DNA of 64,000 nt from W0P28-013 sp963659365 (GTDB lineage Bacteria > Bacteroidota > Bacteroidia > Bacteroidales > Paludibacteraceae). The position numbers and the translations under genes were made by a program. Below are positions 1-15,000 of the stretch, in pieces. Where the stretch lies: NCBI GenBank assembly GCA_963659365.1, contig CAVKTI010000005.1:10007-74006 (forward strand), written 5' to 3'. The notes under the pieces are model-generated. The model searched no databases, had not been told where the DNA came from, and worked only from the letters and a program-made list of their open reading frames with translations. The first letter of the stretch is position 1. Every line of letters begins with the position of its first letter.

Positions 1-3000
1 GTCGCTCCATGCGTAGTTGGTGCGTGTCTGCTCGGCGGCGGTGAGTGTTACCGCTTCGCCAGCGCAGATGTACTCATCGTCGGGCAGGAGTGTGCCGTCG
101 CTGGTGGTGGCAGCAATGGTAACGCTGGTAGGCGCGTCCATTATCTGCACGGTGTGCGTTGCCGTTACTGGGCACTGCAAATCGGACAACAGCGTGGTGG
201 TGTTTTCGACAGTTACCGTGTATTGGTGTATCGACACTGCGTCGGTACCGAGCGTCAGTTCGGCCAAATCGCCAAGGTCGTTGCCCGCCTCATCGTTCCA
301 AGTGATGTTGTAGTAGAGGTCGTCGATGACGGTGCCATCTTCCTGCACCACTTTCAGCGTAATGTCGGGCGTGCTGTTCAAGCAGGCTACCGAGTACCCT
401 GTTTCGGAATCGATGGTAGCGGACGACACAATTTTGATTCGTGGCGTTGCCATCACATCGATAGTGTAGGTGGCAAAGCGTGTGCAGCCCGTTTCTAAGT
501 TCTTGATTTCGAGCGTATAGGTGGTTTTGCTCGATGGCGATACCCACACTTCGTTCGGTTTTTCGGTAACGGTAATGTCAGCATCGTCCTGATTTTGCGA
601 GTACCACTTGTACGAGAATAGTTTGCCCGACAGCGCAGTGCCCTGCAAGCGAATAAGACGATTCGGGCAAACCTGCTGACCCAGTGTCAGTGGGTTGTTG
701 GCGTTATCAAACGCAACAATCGTCGGCACAGGCAGCGGTTTCACCGTTACCGTGAACTTGAGGTTCGTCGGGTCGGCTTGGCAGTGGCTTGCTGCGTCCT
801 CTACCACCACTTCGTAGTTGTAGATGGTGTCGTTTTCGTTACCTACAGAACCCATTGGGCGGTCGGTAAGCGTGGCAGCGGTTTCGCTCAGTGCTACGCC
901 ATTACGCAACCATGTGTATTTCAAATCGGCGGCGTTGGTGCCATCGAGCGGTTTCACCGACAAGGTTATCGGGTCGCCAGCGCAGTAAATGGCATCATCG
1001 GCAAGCGATTTTTCGAGCGTTACCTGCGGAATCTGTTTCACCACAATGGTGGTATCGACACTGCGCAAACACTTCGTAGATTTGTTGAGAACCGTGTACA
1101 TGTAGGTGGTGGTAACAGTTGGGGTTACCTTCAACTCTTGCGCCGAACCCATCGACTTGCCTTCTGCATACCACAGATAACGGTAGGTAACAGCATCGTG
1201 CGGTTGGTCTTCGGTGGCTTTCAGCGTAACGGTTGTCCCAGCACAGACGATGTTGGTGCCGCCCTCAATCTCGATACTCGGCACAGGCATATTGTTTACC
1301 GTTACCGTCGCCATAAGGTCTTCTTTGACCGTTGCACAACCTGTGGCATCGTTGGTAACAATGACATGGTACTTGGCATCTCTTTCTGGCGTATCGGTGT
1401 AGCGCGCCGTGTTGTTGGGTTGTTGTATATCGTCTTTGTACCACTCGAACGAGAGTCCGTCCAAAGTGCCATCGACACGGAACTCGACTGGCTGACCGCC
1501 ACAAATGAGCGTATCTTTGGCCAGCGTGTTGCTACCCGTAACGAGGCGCACATTGGGTTTCTTGTTCACGGTTATCGTTATCTGTCCCGTGCGCGAGCAA
1601 CTCGTAATTGGGTCGGTAATCGTATACGAGTAGGTGGTGTTCTCTTTCGGCTTTACATAGATTTGCAGACCGCTTTGACCATTCACCGCATTGCCGTATG
1701 CATCGAGTTCGCCTGTTACGCTCGATTCCCATCGGTAGGTAAATGTGGCAGCATCTTGCGTCTTTTCTTTCGCAGCAATAGTCAATTCTTCTGTACCTTC
1801 GCACATAGGCGAACTACCTGCTGTTATTTCGATGGCGGGATCTGGCACAAAGAGCATTTTCACCTCCTTCTCGAGCGTAATCGGGCAGTCGTAGCCCTTG
1901 CGGCGCACCTCTACTTTGTAAAGGGTGGTTTCGTTGCCTGTTACATTTGGTATCGAGGTCTTGTTTTCCCAGTCAGGAACTTCGCCTTTGTGCGTCCACC
2001 ACTTGGTAGTGAGTTCGTATGCCTCTGTGGTGTTCACATTCAGCGTGAATGGGTCACCAGCGCAGATGGTGCCATCGTCGCGTACCGTGGTCGGGTATTT
2101 CACCTCGAGCGTAGCCTTCGGCAGCAGGTTCACAGTGATGCGCAGCGTATCGGAGCGCGAGCAGAGCGTGGCCTTGTTGGTTACAGTGTAGGTGTAGGTA
2201 GTGGTAATGGTCGGATTAACCGTGATATTCCCGATTGTCGGGTTCGCGATAACCTCATTCACATTGCTACTGGTCCACAAGTAATCGTATTTGAGAGGCT
2301 CTTGTGCTTCTTGCGCTTTCAATTCTACGCCCTTGCCTTCGCAAATGGTGGTGATGTCGCCCACGCTGTAGATTTTCGGACTTTGCACAGGACTAACCAC
2401 AATTTCGGTGTCGAGTTTCAAGTCGCACAGCGCATTCATTACCGTTACCGAGTATTCGGTGGTTGCGTCGGGCGCATCTTTCACTGCCAGTTTGTCGGCC
2501 CAGTCGGCCATCGAGTTGCCGCCCTTGAGCCACAGCGTGGTCAAGCCGTCGGTGTCGCCCACCAGACGCAGTGTTACCGAGTCGGTTTGGCAAATGCGGT
2601 TGTCCACAGCACCTTCGGGATAAGCAACTACCAGCCTTACATTCGGCCGTTTGTTCACGGTGATAGCAATGCTGTCGGAGCGCGAGCAGCCTGTCTTCGG
2701 GTCGGTTACTGTGTAGTAGTAGGTGGTCGAACTGGTCGGATATACCGTCAGTGTCCGTTGGGTAGAATCGGTAAATACTTCGCCTGCTGGTACCGATGTC
2801 CAGAGGTAGTTGTAGTCCGCTTCTTGTGGCAGTTTGCCGCCCAATTCTACTGGCGTACCAGCGCAGTTCACCCGCTCGCCAGTGCGAATCTCGAGCGTTG
2901 GGTCGGGCAGGTAGAGCACAGTCAGGTCGTAGTTGAGTACTATCGGGCACTCAGCGTTTTTCACCGTAATTTCGTACGATTCGTTCACTTGCGGCTCGTA

Positions 3001-6000
3001 GTTGCGTATCACAAACTGGTCTGCCCACTCGCCCACAACAGTGCCGTTGCGTTTCCACTGCACGCTCAAACCATCGACAGTATTGTAGAGCGTATCGACT
3101 ATCTGCAAGTCGATAGTTTCGCCTCGGCAGATGGTGTCTTTGGCGGCAGCATCGCGGCCATTGACTTGCAGTTTCACTGCTGGGCGCGGCTTCACTGTGA
3201 TGGTCTTCGTAACCGAGCGTTCGCAGCCCATAGCGTTGGCTATCACCAGTTTGTAGGTGGTTGTCTGCTGCGGGAAATGCGTCGCCAGTTGGTTGTTTTT
3301 CAGTATGATGGTGTCGTTGCCATCTTTGGTGGTAGCGTACCATGTCATCGGGTAGTCGGTAAAGTTGTAGTCATCCTTCGAATTTCGACCATACAGTGCC
3401 ACTTGGTCGCCCTCGCAGATGGTTTCGGTAGTGCCACTGGCAAGGTCTATCTTCGGCTCTGGCACGGCACTCACCTTCAACTTGCGTGTGATAATCGTAT
3501 CGCACTTAAAGTTGGTGGCCTTGGCGTAGTAGATGTATTCGCCTTCGGTTGGTGTGTCGCTGTAGGTAGCGCCGCCAGTCTGTTCGCCCAACTTGTTGTT
3601 GAAGTTGTCGTACTTGGTCCAAACAATGGTGTAATCGCTAAGCGGCGTGGTGGAACTCAAGCCCGTCATTTCGAGCGTATAGGTTTCGCCCTCGCACAGT
3701 TGTTCGCTTGGCGTATTAACCTCTACCTGCGGCATTGCTCGTACCACCACGGTGGTATCCGCCGTGCGGCGGCAACCCGAATTGTTGTCGATCATGTAGA
3801 AAGTGTAGGTTTCTGTGGTGGTCGGCGTTATCTTCAGATCTTTGTTGTTCTTGGTCAGCGTGTCGGTGTCGTGCAGCCAGCCGTAGGTGTAGTAGAGTGT
3901 GCTCCAGTTGCGTTCTTCGGTTGTAGCAGCGAGCCACACCTCTTGTCCAGCGCAGATAGTGTCTTTGTTCGAGCCAGGGAATGTAATCGACGGTTTCGGC
4001 ACGGCGTTCACACGCAATTTGCGTACAATAGTGGTGTCGCACTTGCCATTGTCGATGGTAACTCTGTACTCGTATTGGCTCTTGATTGGATAGTCGGTGA
4101 TAGTATTCACGCCGTTTTTCGTCCAGCCTGGCACAAGCGTACCGTTGTCGTACTTCTGCCACGATATGCCGTAGCCATCGGCACCTTGCAGCGTAAGTGT
4201 GAACGGTTCATCTTCGCAAATCACCTGATTATCAGGTTCTACAATGCTCACTTGCGGAATCTGATTCACCACAATGACGGTGTCGTACTTGTCGATGCAG
4301 TGGTTCGTAAGGTCTTCTATCGCCAGTGTGTAGATAGTGGTTTCGCGCGGTTTCACGGTTATCTCTTTCTGATTTACCGATGTCGAAATCGTGTCGTGGC
4401 CCACTTTCCAAACAAAGTTCACATCGCCTGCTGCGAAACGCTTTTCGTCGTTATTGGCACGCAGCGTAACCTCTACTCCTTGGCAGATGGTGTCGGTGGT
4501 CGTGCCCAAAATCTGAATCGACGGTTTCGGCACGCGTACCACGGTAAGCGTGTGTTCTAGCACGGTCTTGCACCCTGTAGTCTGGTTGGTGAGTGTAGCG
4601 CGGTAGATATACGGGGAGGCATCGGGTTTATCGGTAATGCTCGTTCTGCCGTCCCAAGCCGATACATCTACAACCGTGCCGTTGCGCAGTTTTTCCCATA
4701 CAATGGTCTGCCCAGTTACATCGCCCTCGATAGCGAGCGCAAAGCCGTCGGTTTCGCAAATCGTTGTGGGCGCAGTGCCAAAGTTCACCTTCGCTTGCGG
4801 ATTGACATAGATAATCTGCTGCACTTCTTTGGTGCAACCAGTCTTCACATCGGTAACAGTAAGCGTGTAGGTGGTGGTTACCGCTGGTTTCACGCTTATC
4901 TCTTGCTGATTGGCGTTGTCGATGGTTGCGCCCGTGTTGTTGACCCACGCGTAGGTGTAGGTGCTGCCAGTAGGCGCATCGGAGGCGCGCAAGGTTACCT
5001 CGGTGCCTTCGCAAATCTGATTACCGGGCGTTACCGATTCGATGTAAGCATTCGGGCGTGCCGATACATAAATCCAGATAGTGTCGCGCTCTACGCAGTT
5101 GGCTTCGTTGTACACATCTACCCAATAGATGTAGGTGTTCACGGAGTTGTAGATAGGCGTGGTTATCTGTTGCGATTCGGCGGTGGTGCTCCATTTGAAC
5201 TTGGTGCCGCCAGTGGCTTCGAGTATCAGACTTTCGCCCACGCAAATGGTGTCGGTAGCCATCTGTTTGCCATTGATTTTGGCTATCGGTTTGGCAAATG
5301 CCAATATCTTGTGGCATACCTCTTTGCCTTTGCATGTGTTGGCATCGACCGAGGTTACACAGTATTCGGTGCTATCGGCAGTGTTGGTCGGATAAACCCA
5401 CACTTTGCTATTGTTGACCGAACCGCGGTCGGTGGCCTCTTTCCATGTGCCGCCTGTCCAACTGTAGGTGTTGGCAGTGCCATTGGCATCTTCAACGCTC
5501 AACAGCACGCTGTCGCCTACGCACACTTGCGTATTGCCAGTGATTTTCAGTTTCGGCAGCGGATTGACGGTAACCGTGTATTCCACTTTTTCGACGCAGT
5601 TGTTCTGGTTCGTCAGTGCAACGCTGTATGTTGTTGTGGCGGTCAGTGCTTTGATAGTGCGTGTAGGATTGGTCGAGCCGTCGTCCCATACCACAGTGCA
5701 GGTGCCACCAGCAAGGTCGGAGGCGGTCAGCACCACATCGTCGCCTTCACAAATCGGGTTGTGGTCGGCAGCAATCTGCGGTTTCGGTGCATCGAGAATA
5801 GTAACCTGATGCCCCGGATTTACTGTGAAGGCACAGCCCTTGTCGTTGTAAACGGTCAGATAGTAGGTGTTTTCGGCTGCCGTTGGCCATACCGTAACGC
5901 TCGATGTGGTGGCGAATGGCGTTGTCGGGTTGGCGTTAGTTGTCCATTCGTAGCGCGCCACATTCACTGGATTATCGGCTTGCAGTTGCAGCGACTGCCC

Positions 6001-9000
6001 TTCGCAAACCTGTCCGTCGCCTTTAATCGCTACCGATGGCTTCTCGCTTACAGGCACTTCCACGCTGCCCGAAGCGGTGCAACCCTCTTGCGTAGTTACC
6101 TCCACAATGTAGGTGCGTGTGGCAGTGATGTTGGCTTTCGGCACAGTGATAGCATCGGCCGTACCAAGAATGGTGGTCGGGTCGTCGGCGGCATACCACT
6201 TGTAGTCTTTGAACGGACGCCCTTCCGAGTCGGTGTTGGCGGTGGTCAAGTTTAGGTCGTCCTCGCTCACGCCCGCTGCATCGAGGCAGATGAGTGCTGG
6301 TGCAGGTGTAATCGTAGGCTGTTGCTGCGGAATAACAGTTACGGTAACCGTTTCCGTAGTCGAGCAGCCAAGCGGTGCAGGCGTTTTTGCCGTAACGGTG
6401 TAGGTGGTCGTAGTGGTTGGACTAACCTTTACCACATCGCCACTGGCACCACCGCCGCCGTTGTCGCTTGTCCATGTGATGGTAGTGCCTTTGGGGCAGT
6501 TGTTTTTGGCTTTCAGATAGAGTGTTGCCTCTGTTCCGAAGCAGATGGTGGTGTCGGTGCAGAGCGCCAATTCGGGCAGCGGCACGGCTTTCAGTTTGAC
6601 ATTGACTGTGGTGTCGCAGCCGCCCGGCATGGTTATTTGGCAACTGTATGGTTCTTCGCCAACCACTGTCGGTGTGATGGTCTGCGTGGCGGCTGTTGGG
6701 TCGGTAATGCCTACGCCTGTCCAGAGATAGGTTGCACCCGTGAGCGAAGAACCTGCTGTCGGAATCACAGAGAGTTGCTTCGCAGAACCAACGCATACCG
6801 AATCGATGGCGTTAGCCCCTGCTATGCCATTGATAGTGAGGTCGCTCGGTTTGGCATACACGGTAACAGTAAAGGTCGCTTCGCTTTCGCAGTTGTTGTC
6901 GTAAACGGCTTTCACAATATAGACATACTCTGCCGATGGTTGGCCGTTTGGTACTTCGTCGGTAGTTTTGATACTTGCCAAGCCGTTGAATGCGGGCAGT
7001 TCCTCGCCGTTGCGTGTCCATTCGTAGTAACTCAAGTTGTTGCCTGTGGCGTTCAGCACATACGGTTTGCCAGCACAAACCTCGGTAGGTCCTTCGATGG
7101 TAACAAATTCGTTCACCTTAAGTTCGAGGGTGGCCTTCTGCTCACAGCCCGAAGCACTTGTTACAGTTACTTCGTAGGTGGTGGTGGCGGTCGGGTTCAC
7201 TACTATGGCGCGTGCTGTCGAGCCAGTGTTCCACTTGTAGGTATAGGTGAGTGTCGGTGTCGATTCTGGCTCGGCGGTCAGTGTTACGCGTGTGCCAGCG
7301 CAGATGTTCGTGCCGTCGCCAGCCCCCTCGCCTGCAATTATCGATGGTGTAATCTTCGCTGCGGGCAGTGCTTCGGCAGTAATAGTGATAGTGGCATCTT
7401 GTGCGCAGCCTGCCTTATTGGTTGCTGTTACACGGTATTCGCCAGCAGCAGTTACGGTCAAATGTGCGCCCGTAGTACCGTCTTCCCAAACGAATGTTAC
7501 ATCGGGATCGGGGTCAGAGGCTTCGAGTTCTATTGAGCCGCCATCGCAGATGATGTTTGCAGGCACCGATGATGTGATAGTCGGGGTCGGTTTGGGTGTA
7601 ACTACCAGTTCGTACTCTTTCGGCGCGCTCTTGCAGCCGAGTTTCGTGATGGCTACCACATAGACTTTTTGCGTGTAGTCCAAATTGTTGAAGGTGTAGG
7701 TTGGTGTACCATCGCCGCCAGGCAGCAGCACAGTACCCAAGTCGTCCTCGTACCAGTTGTATTTGCCATTGATGCCTGCGCCCGAAGCGGTGAGTGTTAC
7801 CGAGTTGTCGCCAGCGCAAAGCACATCGGTCGAAGCCGTAACGGTTACATCGGGCAGTGCGCTAACCACAATGTCGATAGTGGCTTCGCTGGTGCATTCG
7901 TTCACATCGGTGCAGATTACCGTGTAGGTGCTCATACCCACTACGGCAGGCGTTACAGTGATTTCTTGGGTGGTTTCGCCCGTGTTCCACTGATACGATA
8001 CAAATGGATTCGGGGTGTTCGACACACGCAAGGTGGTGGATTCGCCCAAGCAAATCTGGGCTGGACCATCAATCTTCGGGTCTTCCAACTTATTGACGGT
8101 AATCGTGTGGTCGAGTGTGGTCGAGCAAGTGCCATCGAACACTTCGACGGTGTAGGTGGTCGTGTTTATCGGCTTAACGGTTTCGGCCAAGTTGGTGGAG
8201 TTGTTGTGCTTCCAACGGCAGGTGTAAGTGCGTCCATCGTCGGAAACAACCGTCAGGGTTGTTGCCGTTTCGGCGCAGAGCACTGTCGGTCCATCGATGT
8301 GCGCTTTGGGCAGTTGCACTACCTGCACGGTAAATTCGGCCTCACTGGTGCAACCGTTGGCGTTGGTTGCCTCCACGGTGTAGGTGGTGGTCAGCGCAGG
8401 CGTTACGGTGATTTGCTTGGTGGTTTCGCCCGTACTCCACAAGTAAGTGTTGCCACCCGAAGCGGTCAAGGTTACCGATTCGCCACGACAAACCTTGGCA
8501 GTACCTGTGATGGCTGGTTTCGGCAAGTCGTTGACTGTTACTTTCTTCGACACATCTTTCGAACAGCCATTGGCATCGGTTACGGTTACGGTATAGGTGG
8601 TAGTTTGCGTAGGCGTAACAGTGATTTTGCTCAATGTGCTGGCCGCGCCTTCGATTTTCTGCCACAAATACGATATACCGCCTGTGGCTTCGAGTTCAAC
8701 GCTTTCGCCCAAGCAAACGGCATCTGGACCATTAATTTGCGCCGCTGGCAGGTCGTTGATATCGACTGTGAATGTTGCTGGCGTTGGATTCTTGCAAGTA
8801 CCATTCGATGCCCAAACTCTATATTCTGTCTTTTTCGATGGTTTCACCGTGATAGATGGTCCTGTTTCGCCAGTGCTCCAAGTGTATGTTGCGCCATCGA
8901 CATCGCTGGTAGCGGTCAGGGTTACACCGTCGCCACCTTTACACATGTTGCTTGCGCCAGTTATCTTCGGCGTTGGCAGTTTGGTAACATTGATGGTGAT

Positions 9001-12000
9001 GTCTTTCGAACTTTGGCAACCCGCCTTGTTGGTGGTGGTTACGGTATAGACGGTGGTTTGTGTTGGGTAAACGGTTACCGTCTGTTGCTTTTGTTGCGTT
9101 GCATCGACATTGCTGCTCCACTGATAGTATTTGGCCGCGCTTGATTGCAGTACAACCTCGCTGCCAGCGCAAACGGTAGTGGCAGATGCCGTGATGGTCG
9201 GGGCAGCCACTTGTGTAACATCGACAGTGGTTTGCGCACTGCCTGTGCAGCCGTTGGCATCGGTTACGGTTACGGTGTAGGTGGTCTTTGCGGTAGGCGA
9301 TACGCCAATGCTCTGCAAGTTCGGGCCTTCTTGGCCTGTACTCCAAACATAGTAACTGTAGCCAGCACCTGCACGCAAGGTGGTGGAATTACCCACACAA
9401 ATAGTCTTGTCGTCGGCAGTAAGCGTCGGCACTGGTAGTGCATTGACAGTAACAGTAACCGTCGAGGAGGCTTTGCAGTCGCCCACCGTTACAGTTACGC
9501 CATAGTCTTGCGTGGCCGATGGCGCAACAGTGATGGTTTTGGTGATTTCGCCTGTGCTCCACAGGTAACTGTCTGCGGTTGGTGCAGAAAGTGTGGTGCT
9601 GCTGCCTTTGCAGATGTTCAGATTACCGCTGATGGTGGCATCGGGTTTGCGCCCGACAGCCAGAGCGTAGGTGGTCTCTATCTTACAGTTGCTTGCGTTG
9701 TAAACCGCCACTTTGTAGGTGGTTGTGCCGTAAGCAGCATTGGTTATGGTGTAGTGTTGATCGACAGCACCTGCTATTTCGGTATTGCCTATATACCACT
9801 GCCATTTCACACCATCAGAAGCCGAGAGTGTAACATCGTCGCCTTCGCAGACGGTGGTCTTGTCGGCTGTGATTTTGGCAATCGGCAGCGCCAGCACCTT
9901 GATATCGACAGTGGCGGTCGCTTGGCAGTTGCCTGCACCAATCACTGTAACGGTATATTTCGTGTCGGCGGTCGGTGTAACGGTTACAGAAGCACTGCGG
10001 CTACCGTCGTGCGCCCACAAGTAGGTGTATGTGCCTGTTGCGCCGCCCGAGGCGGTGAGTGTTATCGGGTCGCCACTGCAAACGGTGGTTACGCCTGTGT
10101 TTGTCGTGATTGTAGCCTGCGGAATCGGATTGACTTTGATAGTGCCAATGTATCGGTCGGTGCAGCCGTTGGGCAGCGTAACATCAACCCAATAGTCTTG
10201 GTCGCTTATCAGATTGTTGAATGTGGCAGTGCGATCTTTCGAACCGTTGCTCCACACATAAGTGCCACCATTGGGCCAAACGGTAAGGGTGGCAGAACTG
10301 CCAGCGCAAACCTCTTTGTCGCCCGATATGGAGATGGTCGGTTTAGGATTGACAATGACCGTAACCTGCGCTTGTGCTTCGCAGCCAGTGGCTGTAATGC
10401 GACCCGTTACTGTGAAAGTGGTGTTAGCATTGAGTGCCGCCGTGGTGTAGGTTGCACCAGTAGTGCCATCGCCCCATGTGTAGGTGTCGGCACCATCGGC
10501 TGTGATGACGGCTTTTTCGCCAGCACAAATCTCGAAATCACCATCGAAAGTGATGACTGGTTTCGGATTGACGGTAACCGTGTGCGAAACAGGGTCGCCA
10601 GTGCAGGAGCCAGTGCGCGGCGTTACAGTGTAGGTGGTGGTGGTTACTGGTTGCACTGTGATAGACGAACCAGTTGCACCAGTACTCCATGTGTAACTTT
10701 CGGCACCCGAAACGGTAAGCGTAACCGACTTGCCTTCGCAGACAGCGGCATCGCCTGTGATAACTGCTACTGGCAGCGCATTGCGTTTAACCGTTGCCGA
10801 TGTGGTCGCTTGGCAGCCGTTGGCATCGGTCAGAGTAACTTCGTAAGTGCCTTCGGCATTGATGGTGATGGTTTTGTTGGTGCTGCCTGTACTCCACAGC
10901 ACAGTGCCATCGCCCACGGCCGTCAGTTGCGTGCTACCACCTTCGCAGAAGGTCAGGCTACCAGTGATGCTTACCGACGGTGCGTCGTTTACATATACCG
11001 TGTGGCTCAAACGCTGCGTGCAGCCGTTTGTTCCTGTAATGGTTACCCAGTAAGTGCCTGTTGTTTGAATGTTCGTGATGACTAATTTCTCACTCTCGTA
11101 GGCGTTGTCGTCCCATTTGTAGGTTTTGCCGCCGTTGGCAGTGAGCGTTACAGTTTCGCCTTTGCAAACTTTGTCAGGGCCAGCAATCGAGCCGCTTACT
11201 GGCGTTTTGTAAGTAACGATAGCCGTAGCGGTCTCTGTGCAGCCACCTTGACCAGTTACTTTAACGGTGTAAGTACCCTTTTGATAAACATCGATGCTCT
11301 GGGTAGCAGCACCAGTATTCCACAGCCACGCCACTGCGGTCGGGTCATTCACCGTTAGGGTGGTGTAAGAGCCTTCACAAATTTCGGTAGCACCATCGAT
11401 TATTGGGTTCGGCTTTTCGTAAACCTTGACGGTAACATTGGCGGTTGCTTTGCAGCCGTTGGCGTCGGTGCCAGTTACTTCGTAGTAGGTGTCGGCGGTA
11501 GGATTAACGGTAATCGATGCTTGATTGTCGCCCAAGCCATTCGCCCAAGTGTAATTGGCTGCGCCGCTGGCGGTCAGTGTAATAGATTCGCCTTTGCAGA
11601 TGGCCAATTTGCCCGTATTGCTCGAGATGTTGATTGTGGGCTGCGTATTCACTGTGATGGTTTGCGAAGCCGTGCTTTCGCAGCCATTTTTCTTACCAGT
11701 AACGGTGTAGGTAATGTCCGATGTTACAGGCACAGTGATGCTTTGTGTGGTTGCGCCATTGCTCCATACATAAGTGGTTGCGCCTGTGGCAGTCAGGGTT
11801 ACATTTTCGCCTTTACATACCGTTGTTGCCGAGGCGGTAATCGCCACTTTCGGCAGGTCGTTCACGGTGATTGTTTTCGCCACTTGTGCGCTTTGGCAGC
11901 CATTTTTGATGGCTATCACGGTGTAGTCGGTTGTCTTGTCGGGCGTTACAGTGATAGATGCGCTCGTTGTGCCGTCGCCCCACTTGTAGGTGTCGCCACC

Positions 12001-15000
12001 AGAGGCGGTCAGAGTTACTTGGTCGCCCACGCAAATTTCGGTCTTGTTGGCCGTGATGGCGGCTACAGGCAGCGGCGTTACGGTAACGGTTACTGTCCGT
12101 GTCGTTTTGCAGCCGTTGGCGTCGGTAGCGGTAACGGTGTAGTCGGTGGTGGCAGTGGGGCTTACCGTGATGGTTGCTCCTGTGCCAATACCGTCAGCCC
12201 AGACATAATCTTTCGCTCCCGAAACGGTGATGGTGGCGGTGCTGCCGTGGCAGATAGTGGTTTCGCCAACAAAAGAGAGCGTCGGTTCGGGCAGCACTTT
12301 CACGGTGTGGCTCACACGCTTGCTGCAACCCGAAGTGTTGTCGGTTACTTTTACCCAATAGGTGGTGGTGGTGGTTGGCGACACATTGATGCCCGCATTT
12401 GTACCCAAACCATTGTCCCAAAGATATTCATTGCCGCCAGTAGCAGTCAGCGCAACGGATTCGCCAGCGCAAATGGTGGTTGTGCCGTCAATCAGATTGT
12501 TGATTTTTGCTACAATAGATTTGGTCTTCACGGTGTGTGTCGCAGTGGCTGTGCAGCCGCCTTCGCCCGTGAGGGTTACGCTGTATGTGCCCGCTTTCGA
12601 TACTTTGATAGAGGCTTCGCTGGCACCAGTGTTCCATGCGAATGTGCCTGTGCCAGTGGCAGTCAGAGTTATTTCGCCATCTTCGCACACTTCGGTCGGG
12701 CCTGTGATAGCAACCACAGGTTCGAGGTAAACATTCACTGTGGCCGATGTGCTATTTTTGCAACCATTGGCATCGGTGCCTTCTACGGTGTAAACCGTAT
12801 TGGTGGTTGGCGTTACTGTCAGTGTGTTGCCTGTGGCAGTGCCGCCCAACCAACTCCAAATATATGTGCTTGCACCCGAAGCGGTGAGTGTTGTTTGGTT
12901 ACCAATGCAGATGTCCATCGTGCCAGAAATGGCGATGGTCGGCTTCTGATTGATGGTGATGGTGTGCGTTACTGGGTCGCTCCAGCAGCCATTGGCGTTT
13001 TTGCCTTTCACCCAAACGGACATCTGACCTGTGCCAGTTACCGTGTAGGTGGCGGTCTGCGAAGTCATGCCATTGCTCCATTCGTACGAAGTTCCGCCAG
13101 TGGCAGTCAATTCTACTGTTTCGCCCACGCAGGCCGATTTGTCGCCTGTAACGCTGACCGTCGGCTTATCATAAACAGTGATGGTTTGCGAGGTGGTGGT
13201 AACACAACCCGCCGCATTTTTCACTATTATATTATATGGTGTAGTTGTAGTTGGCGATACATTGAAGATACCGCTTGTGTTGGTTTCACCGCCACAGGTG
13301 TATTCCGTGCCGCCAGTGATGGTGATGGTGGCCGTTTCGCCCGAGCAGATGGCTGCCGACAACGGATCGACAGTTACGGTTACGGTCGGTTGCTCGTGCA
13401 CATTGATGGTGATGTAGCCGTCGGCTGTGCAGCCAGCAGCGTTCGTGGCAGTAACTTTGTACTGCGTGGTGGTCGTCGGACGAACGGTAACGCTCGCGCC
13501 TGTTCTGCCCAAGTCGGGCCATTCAAAGGTAACTCCTGTCGCACCCGAAGCGGTCAAGGTAACCTCTTCGCCTTTGCAAATGTCGGTCTTGGTGGCAGCA
13601 ATGGTCGGCGCAGCCAAGGTCTTCACGGTTACAGTTTTCGAGGCGGTGGCGGTGCAGCCGTTAGCGTCGGTGAGGGTTACGGTGTAACTGCGCGTTACGG
13701 TTGGCGTTACAATGAGTGCAGCCGAAGTGGTTGTGCCATCGTCCCAAAGGAATGTGCCAGAACCGTAGGCGGTTAGGGTAACAGATTTCCCAGCGCAGAC
13801 TTCGTCGTCGCCGTCTATCGTTACCGATGGTTTGGCATTGACGGTGATGTTTTTCTGAACGGTCTGCGTACAACCGTTGATGTCGGTCAATGTCAGTTGG
13901 TAGATGTGATTGTCGGCCGTTGGCGTTACGGTTATCGTGTTGGTTTTGTCGCCAGTACTCCATTCGTATGTTCCTGAACCAGTGGCAGTTAAGGTTATCG
14001 ATTCGCCAGCGCAAACCTTATCGGGACCAGTAATTTTGGCATCGGTGGGCAGTTCGCACGCTGTTACGCGAACGGTGCGCGAAGCCGAGCAGCCGTTTTT
14101 GGTGATGGTCAGCGTATAATCTTCCGAATTTTGAACATTGGTCAAAGTCAAGGATTGGCTTGTGCCAAGCACGGTAGTGCCCTTCTTCCATTCGTAAGTA
14201 TCGGCCGAACTTGCGGTCAGTGTGGTGTTCAAACCTTTGCAGACATTCAGATTGCCCGATATGGTCGGCACATCTACGGTATTGACCGTGAGCGTGTGCG
14301 ATGCAGTCGAGGTGCAGCGGTTGCCATCGGTAATTTCGCAAGTGTAGGTGGTGGTAGAAGTAGCCGTTACATCAACCGTGTTGCCAACACCCAAGCCGTG
14401 CGACCAACTCCATTTCGTGCCGCCGACGGCCGTCAAGGTTACCAGTTCGCCCACGCAAGCGGTGGTCGGGCCAGAGATTGAAACTACTTCGGGCGTGAGA
14501 ACAGTAATGGTAATTTCCGCCGTAGCCGAGCAGCCTCCTTCGTTGGTGGCGGTAACTCTATAAGTGGTGGTGGTGGTTGGCGAAACCGTTATCTCGTTGG
14601 TTGCTTCGCCCAATTCCCACGCATACGATTTCAGACCAGCCGTGGCAGTCAAGGTTGTCGATTCGCCTTTGCAGATGGTCTTGTTGCTCGCTGTGATGGC
14701 TACCGTAGGCACAGCAGAAATTGTCAGTGTTGTGGAGATTGTCTTTTGGCAGCCGTTTTCATCGAGTACATTGGCGCTGATGGTTTTCGTGCCTATGTCG
14801 CCCGACACTGCCGTGTATTTATAATTCGGTAAAGTAGAACCACCATCAATCCAATTTACAATAGTGCCATTGTTGATGGAGAGTGTGCGGGTTTCGCCTA
14901 CACACAGATTCAAACTGCCATCGGCAGTGATGGTCGGTGCCGATGTGGGCGTAAGTTTGGTAACAGTGTGTGTAACCACGCTTTCGCAGCCGTTGGCATT

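Noticed and set aside
778..4560. Very long open frame (1,260 codons) on the plus strand, with others like it up to 19 kb
   Set aside because: It is the exact codon-register complement of the giant minus-strand gene; it exists because that gene rarely uses TTA, CTA and TCA codons. Its translation has no domain and no sensible start.
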